The position numbers and the translations under genes are program-made. Shown in pieces: positions 58,935 through 64,000 of a stretch of DNA of 64,000 nt. Source of the DNA: Melieria omissa (lineage: Eukaryota > Arthropoda > Insecta > Diptera > Ulidiidae). A model generated the notes under the pieces. It saw nothing but the letters and a program-made list of their open reading frames with translations. It was not told where the DNA came from and made no database searches. The stretch is from contig OZ020269.1 of the NCBI GenBank assembly GCA_963971225.1, forward strand, positions 30,173,783 to 30,237,782, written 5' to 3'. Each line of letters begins with the position of its first letter. Position 1 is the stretch's first letter.

Positions 58935-60377
58935 TATTTATACTTTTTAACTTATTAACTAAGTACTACATACAGAGGCAACCACTACAACCTACCTATG
59001 TACCTAGTACTACCTACCTACCTACTACATTCCGACTCCTAATGAGTGATCCGTCTTCATATAAAAATACTAAAGTCATGGTCCTTGCAATCCCTCTTAG
59101 AAGTCTTGAACACTCAATATGTCATTCAATATTTAAATTTCGTTTCATATTTGTGTAAATTTTTAATCCCTCTATGTGCTTTTATCAAACCTTCGATACT
59201 TTCTCAAAGTGATTCTACAAATCCATCTTATTGTTCGATTGTATTGACGTGTTCCCTTCGTTTTGATGCGCACTGTAAAAGCTCACACGCGATTGACGCA
59301 TCGTTTTAATGGCAGGTACGAATATATACATAAATAAATTTTAAACACACTGACCAAGTTGCATTCTCAAGTGCAGCCCTTTAAAAGCTCTCAATGTCTG
59401 TTTAATACATGCAACGTCATCCATTCACGTTACTGCCATTACGACCAAACCAAGCGAACCAGTCAGCCAGAAGGAATAATGAAAAATCGGCAAAAATCAT
59501 TAATAAAATTTGCACCCATTCTCAGTGCACGAACTTACGTTAATTTCATTTCTCACAGTCCATTAACTGTCACTTGCGAAAGTCACAATCCGAAGACGCG
59601 CATTATGCTCACACACACACATACATACACAGACACAAGCCAATGTATAAGGGAGCCAACGACGACAGACAGACTATCAAACAGACAGTCGCAGTGGCAG
59701 GCAGAAAAACGTGCAACACTGCACACGCGACAATGAACGGAATATAAACGCTGGCAGAAGGTAGTAAATGCGAAAACAGTGTCACAAAAACGTCTGCCGC
59801 ATTTCCATAAGGATGAGTTTGACATTTTTCAGCAATATTGAAAGTGACGAAGGATGAGAACGTGCCGACGGTGCCGAGTACGAGGCGACAGCATGAAGCT
59901 ATGAATTTTTCGGTTGAATAATGTATGGATCGAATATTGATAAGTGGAAATGATGGGGAATAATGTAAGTTGGCTGGGTTGGTTTGGATGGGGAAAGTGT
60001 GCAGAACAAAAGTAGTCAAGCGAGGAAAATGAAATCTGTTTGTTTGTTTTTTATTTGTTTGTTTTATATTTGTTTGTTTGTTTCAAGAACACAGGAATTA
60101 CAATTTGCAGTGTGAGATGTGTTAGTGCTTCTTCTAAAATAAATACACATAAATAATTGATTGTTGACCTTACAACGGACAAACGTAAACACACATCGTT
60201 GGTGTATTTTATTAATTTTGTACAATGGCAGAAAGCGTTTTGGAGTTTTGCGAAAGATAAATAGGAAAGAATATAGCAGCTTACAATTACTTACGATTAT
60301 ACATTGATAAGTACTGATTATTTTTGAAAGCAGCTGCAGTTCTAGTCGCTTCTTTCCATTTGTAGGTAAAAAAATAA
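58935..60377. other. noncoding DNA
   Basis: A CCTA-rich stretch (about 58990-59030) and a CA microsatellite (about 59610-59635). A GC-richer patch lies at 59.4-59.9 kb. No family is recognised on either strand. Confidence 0.45.
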
Positions 60378-60971
60378 CGTGCGACAACAAATTTTACACA
60401 CAAAAATCGATATAGTTACTTGCAAAACTAGGAGCCAAATGTTGTAAAACTGCGTTCTTAGTTTTTCTCTCTGACGGCAGGATTTTTTTCAATTTTTTCA
60501 AAAATTTCAATTTCAATTTTCAAATTTCATTTACCAAAATGATCGCATTATAAAATAATAAAGTTAGAAGGACTAAATTCAAGGATGTGATAGTGTACAT
60601 ATTAGTTCTTAAGACATATTTTTTCAAAAAATACTATTGGAAATTAAAAGGATATTCAAGGATAAAGTTTTAAAAGGACATTTTCAATACCTCTTCGTCC
60701 TTTTGGACCAAAACATTAAATTTTCTAAGATTCTAAGGATTTTTCTCTTTTATTTGATACCCATATTGTTATTCTAAAATGATCTAAATTTTTAAAATAA
60801 TATTTTGAAATAAACATGTCCTTGAAATTTCAAAGTTGTTTTACAAAAAATCTGATGTCAGAGAGAAAAACTAAAAACGCAGATTTACTAAATTTTGCCC
60901 TTAGTTTTTCGAGAATACCGAATTTTTCGTGTGTTTTGAATTTGTTTGATTTTTGTTGCACGGTGTAATAT
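60378..60971 (-). mobile_element. repeat family B, long form (copy 2), MITE-like
   Basis: About 594 bp with imperfect inverted ends: left CGTGCGACAACAAATTTTAC and right TTTTTGTTGCACGGTGTAAT, plus inner inverted blocks (CTTAGTTTTTCTCTCTGAC near 60460 against its complement near 60865). The core is an inverted match to 50.64-51.08 kb. No reading frame. Target duplication not resolved. Confidence 0.7.
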
Positions 60972-61118
60972 ATATTGAAAATATCATAGTTTGTGAGTAT
61001 GAGCCTTTTTTTAGCTCAGTTATTCAGCTAACCTCTAGTTTCAAATAACTGTAATGTTTTTAAATTCTATTTGCACACTAAAGCAGCTATCAGAAACAAC
61101 AACAATAACATCGAAACT

Positions 61119-62242
61119 GTTTTTTTTTTTTATTTATAGAGATGGAAAGCATCGAAAGCCAAAACCCCGTCAGTATGGGACTATAACCGCACTAAAATCA
61201 TCTCTTTCTCGACCTTTGGCCCACCCGGTACTACCGTCAGGTTTTTCGTCGGGAGGAGGGTTTAGCACTAAGCTCAATCGTCCGTTATAGTTCATACTCG
61301 TCAACAGTTCTCGTACTACATACAATTACCTCCGGTTTCGCCATCTTTCTGCCACTCTAAGACCAGTAATAACAATGGCCGCCATGTTGCACGCTGCGTT
61401 CCACTTTTCTGGCGACGAAGTCATTTGCGTCACCAAGTTCTCTGGTGTTGGCCGCTCGCCGAAGGAGTCGGCCAAGCTCTCGCGCAGCGTGTCAAAACGT
61501 CGGCAGATAAAGAAAACGTGGTAGGCATCTTCCTCCAGATTTTCACAGGCGTCGCAGTAGGGAGAATTTTCCCGTTTAAACCGGTGCAGGTAAGCTCTAA
61601 AGCACCCGTGGCCACTCATAATTTGGGTCACGTAGTAGTCGACCTCTCCGCCTGCCCTGCCGATCCACACTTTTAAGTCGGGTATAAGGCGGTGTGTCCA
61701 ACGCCCTGATCTGGCCGCGTCCCACCTACGCTGCCAACTTCTGAGGCTGCTCTGTCGCACCACCTCTTTGTTTTATTTTTGCTGCTGCTCTGCTGCGTCG
61801 ATGATTTGCTCTTGTGCCTATATGTCAATTGGGTACATTCCCGCGATGACAAGTACCGCTTCTTCTGACACCGTACGGAACGCGGAGCATACGCGGAGAG
61901 CGGACCGGCGATATACGGCCCTGACTTCCCTCGCGTATTCCCGTAGAGGAGCACGCTCTTTACCACACCTGCAAACAGCAGTCTACGGCGCTGCTTTGGC
62001 CCTCTCACATTGGCCATAAGTCTTGTCAGTGCAGTTCCGAATTTTGCCGCTTTATTGCTCGAGTACTCAAGATGATCTTTAAAGTTAAGCCTTGAGTCCA
62101 ATAGTATGCCGAGATACTTTACCAGCGCTTTCGACGTAATGCAGTGTTCGCCTACCATGAACGTGACCGTCTCCTTTTTCTTTCGGCTACTAATAAGGAC
62201 TGCCTCCGTCTTGTGCTCAGCTAATGTCAAGCCTACGCTGAC
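61119..62242 (-). mobile_element. 5'-truncated R1-like LINE
   Basis: Minus-strand element ending in a poly(A) tail (13 T on the + strand at about 61120-61132). It keeps the C-terminal part of ORF2 and a 3' untranslated region of about 190 bp. The truncation point lies near 62242. Target duplication not identified. Confidence 0.8.
61326..62240 (-). pseudogene. R1-clade LINE ORF2, C-terminal part, frameshifted
   Basis: Starts inside the reverse transcriptase with VGLTLAEHKTEAVLISSRKK and LVKYLGILLDSRLNFKDHLE, then NVRGPKQRRRLLFAGVVKSV. A frame change occurs near 61.7-61.76 kb. It then reads SSLRSWQRRWDAARSGRWTH, IMSGHGCFRAYLHRF and CDACENLEEDAYHVFFIC (C-X2-C-X8-H-X4-C). The order and zinc motif are those of R1/TRAS/Waldo-type LINEs. 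The catalytic FADD block lies in the missing 5' part. Confidence 0.88.
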
Positions 62243-64000
62243 CTAAAGGACACCTAAAGTGACTCTAATGTGGATCCGAGGACACTTTGGAACACAGCAG
62301 AATGAGCTATAGGATGTCCTGATCAAAAGGGTTCTGACCACGACTTCGGGTTTGTCTCAGCAGTTCAGCTAAGAAAAAATAGTTAGCAACAGGATTGAAT
62401 CACTACAACTAAGAGAGATTTAGGACTTAAAGCCTTTGGACAGTGAGACTTGATGCGTCCCGTAGTTAGACCTAAAAGGCCTGAGAGGGCTGACTGCAAT
62501 TATAACAGAACATGGAATCTTCAGGTGTCAGCACACACAACTATATGTCATTGAGAATTACAATTATATTTTCCAAAGCTATGTCTCGAAGATACTGAGA
62601 GTTATCCGGCTTAGGCGAATAGGACCAGATGGAGTTGGGCACAAACAGCCATGCAGGATAATGTTATGGACCATTAAACACCAGAATGTGAATGATGTGG
62701 TATAGAGTGAGGTGTACAGCAATGGTCCACAACAATGACAGACAACTGGACAGCAAAAAAAGCTAGGAGACAATTGGAGCGAAGAGAACGAAAAGGTGTT
62801 CGATTCCGTGGCCTGTTTGAGCGATTTTTCAACCGAGGTGTTTTTATTGACATAAACCCGATATAACTAATAATTACGCTGATATCTGAAAAGGAACCAA
62901 TATTTTTCACATTTCTTTTAACAGCAATAGTCAAATTCATACTGTAACGATAAGACACCCTGTCATTATGCAAAGCAGCCGCTTGCTGTGCAAGGCGCTC
63001 TGTCGCTGCGCGAGACACCCTGTCGTTGTGTCTGAATGCTTTGAAGGGCATACTTTAAGGCACGCAATTTGTAGCATACGGCCGGCTTGCTATAATTTCG
63101 ATCTGGCAAGGAAAACTGCCAGTTTAGTTTTGGCAAGCAAAAGTTTAAGAGTTTAAGTGTTTTTTATTTCGAAGCACAATCCAGAGAGACGAACAAGCCT
63201 ACAGAATTTATTTTCGTAACAATACTAATCCTATGACAATTTTGTTTAAATTGTTTTCAATTAAGAAAAAAGCTTTAAAGAGTACACTTTTGCGAGCTTT
63301 TTGTTGTTGCGATGACATACATTGACTTGTGATTCTGTTAATTTTGTATTAAAATAGTTATTTTGTTAACTTTTCTTAGCTTCTAATATCATTGAGATGT
63401 TTTTAAAATATAATAAAAACAAACCTGTAGCTTCCCTACAAAAAGCTCATAAAAATTAATTAAAAAACAACGAAAATTTCGCTCCCCTTTACTGAAATAC
63501 GCCTTTAAATGGTTTTTATTATGATTGTTGGCGCTTAAATTGAAATTTAATAATGAATTCCCTGACAGTTTTAATGTTAGCAAAAGCCCTTGAAGGCATT
63601 GTGTTGCAACGATTTAAACTAAATTTCGATTAAGAACAGAAAATAGATTTACAAAGCAATTTTCAAGAATAAACTTCAGTACATACTTAAGTTTATTGCG
63701 TTTACATACTCGTACATATATAAATACATACATAGATTTGTATGTCGTGTGCCACTTTTCGCTATACGGCAAATTGTGCCGCGCTTGTCTGCTTGCATGT
63801 CTTACACACATCGCCAGGTTACGTATACGCCATGCAGTGCGGTGTCGAAGCGCGTCGTGCCGCCAGCAGCTGCAGTGTGTTAAACTTTCGTTTTTGCCAC
63901 CTGCCGCGCTACAACAACACAAACCTTATTATTTCAACGTTGTTCTTGTGTCGAAAAATTGTTATGCATCCGTATGTAGACAGCCGCATGCGTACAACAG
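62243..64000. other. mostly noncoding DNA with a possible LINE RNase H scrap
   Basis: At about 62265-62310 the + strand reads MWIRGHFGTQQNEL, reminiscent of the WVPGH..GNE motif of LINE RNase H, but it is too short to be sure. A CACCCTGTC..GTG motif repeats at about 62956 and 63025. The last 300 bases are GC-richer. No host gene is recognised. Confidence 0.4.

Noticed and set aside
62265..62310. LINE RNase H remnant on the + strand
   Set aside because: A 14-residue resemblance (MWIRGHFGTQQNEL) is too short to call alone.
1..64000. LTR retrotransposon, endogenous virus, CRISPR array or rRNA
   Set aside because: No paired LTRs, protease/integrase motifs, envelope-like frame, spacer arrays or rRNA segments could be seen.

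Overview
The window is euchromatic DNA of a higher dipteran fly, most likely a tephritid fruit fly. The family placement is inferred from the scabrous protein being close to the Drosophila form, from AT-rich introns with GC-rich exons, and from a mix of mariner, Tc1/Tc3-like, Helitron and hAT elements. It is about two-thirds A+T by eye. The only host protein-coding gene I can support is scabrous (sca) on the + strand. Its last two coding exons are present: a coiled-coil exon (15368-15925) and the fibrinogen-related exon with the stop codon (22507-23493). They are joined in phase 0 across a 6.6 kb intron. The N-terminal exon(s) with the signal peptide were not found and should lie upstream, so bases 1-15367 read as intron or 5' flank.

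Layout. 1-15.4 kb: noncoding DNA with small duplications, a T-rich tract, a TTAA-flanked MITE and a minus-strand LINE fragment. 15.4-23.5 kb: sca exons and the intron between them, which holds a GC-richer island, a TA-flanked MITE and a 330-bp ATTTT microsatellite. 23.5-27 kb: sca 3' end and unique noncoding DNA. 27.2-29.2 kb: AAAAT arrays, a 482-bp tandem duplication and an internally deleted mariner. 30.4-37.6 kb: a Tc3-like relic, a non-autonomous Helitron, a 676-bp inverted-repeat element, a mariner relic, a hAT MITE and another TTAA MITE. 39-43 kb: LINE 3' fragments, a tRNA-derived SINE and a nested LINE-in-transposon insertion. 47-51 kb: LINE, SINE, a Tc1-like element with 221-bp inverted repeats and an intron-containing transposase relic, and copies of a short repeat family. 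51-53.6 kb: GC-richer unique DNA. 53.9-62.3 kb: degenerate tandem repeats, LINE fragments, a hairpin MITE, a third SINE, a TTAA MITE and a 5'-truncated R1-like LINE. 62.3-64 kb: nothing firm.

How the parts relate. scabrous is a secreted fibrinogen-related glycoprotein acting in Notch-dependent spacing of neural precursors and ommatidia. All other coding remnants are broken transposases or reverse transcriptases, and I see no intact autonomous element. The most interesting structure is in the repeats. Three tRNA-derived SINEs have target-site duplications and a 3' end resembling local LINE 3' ends (shared CACAATG..., CCTAACC tail). There are two families of TTAA-bounded MITEs, a TA-bounded MITE with GGGG ends, and a repeat family ending in GCACGGTGTAAT. 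No CRISPR, operon, rRNA or bona fide tRNA gene was seen. I found no convincing new molecular system beyond these candidate unnamed repeat families.
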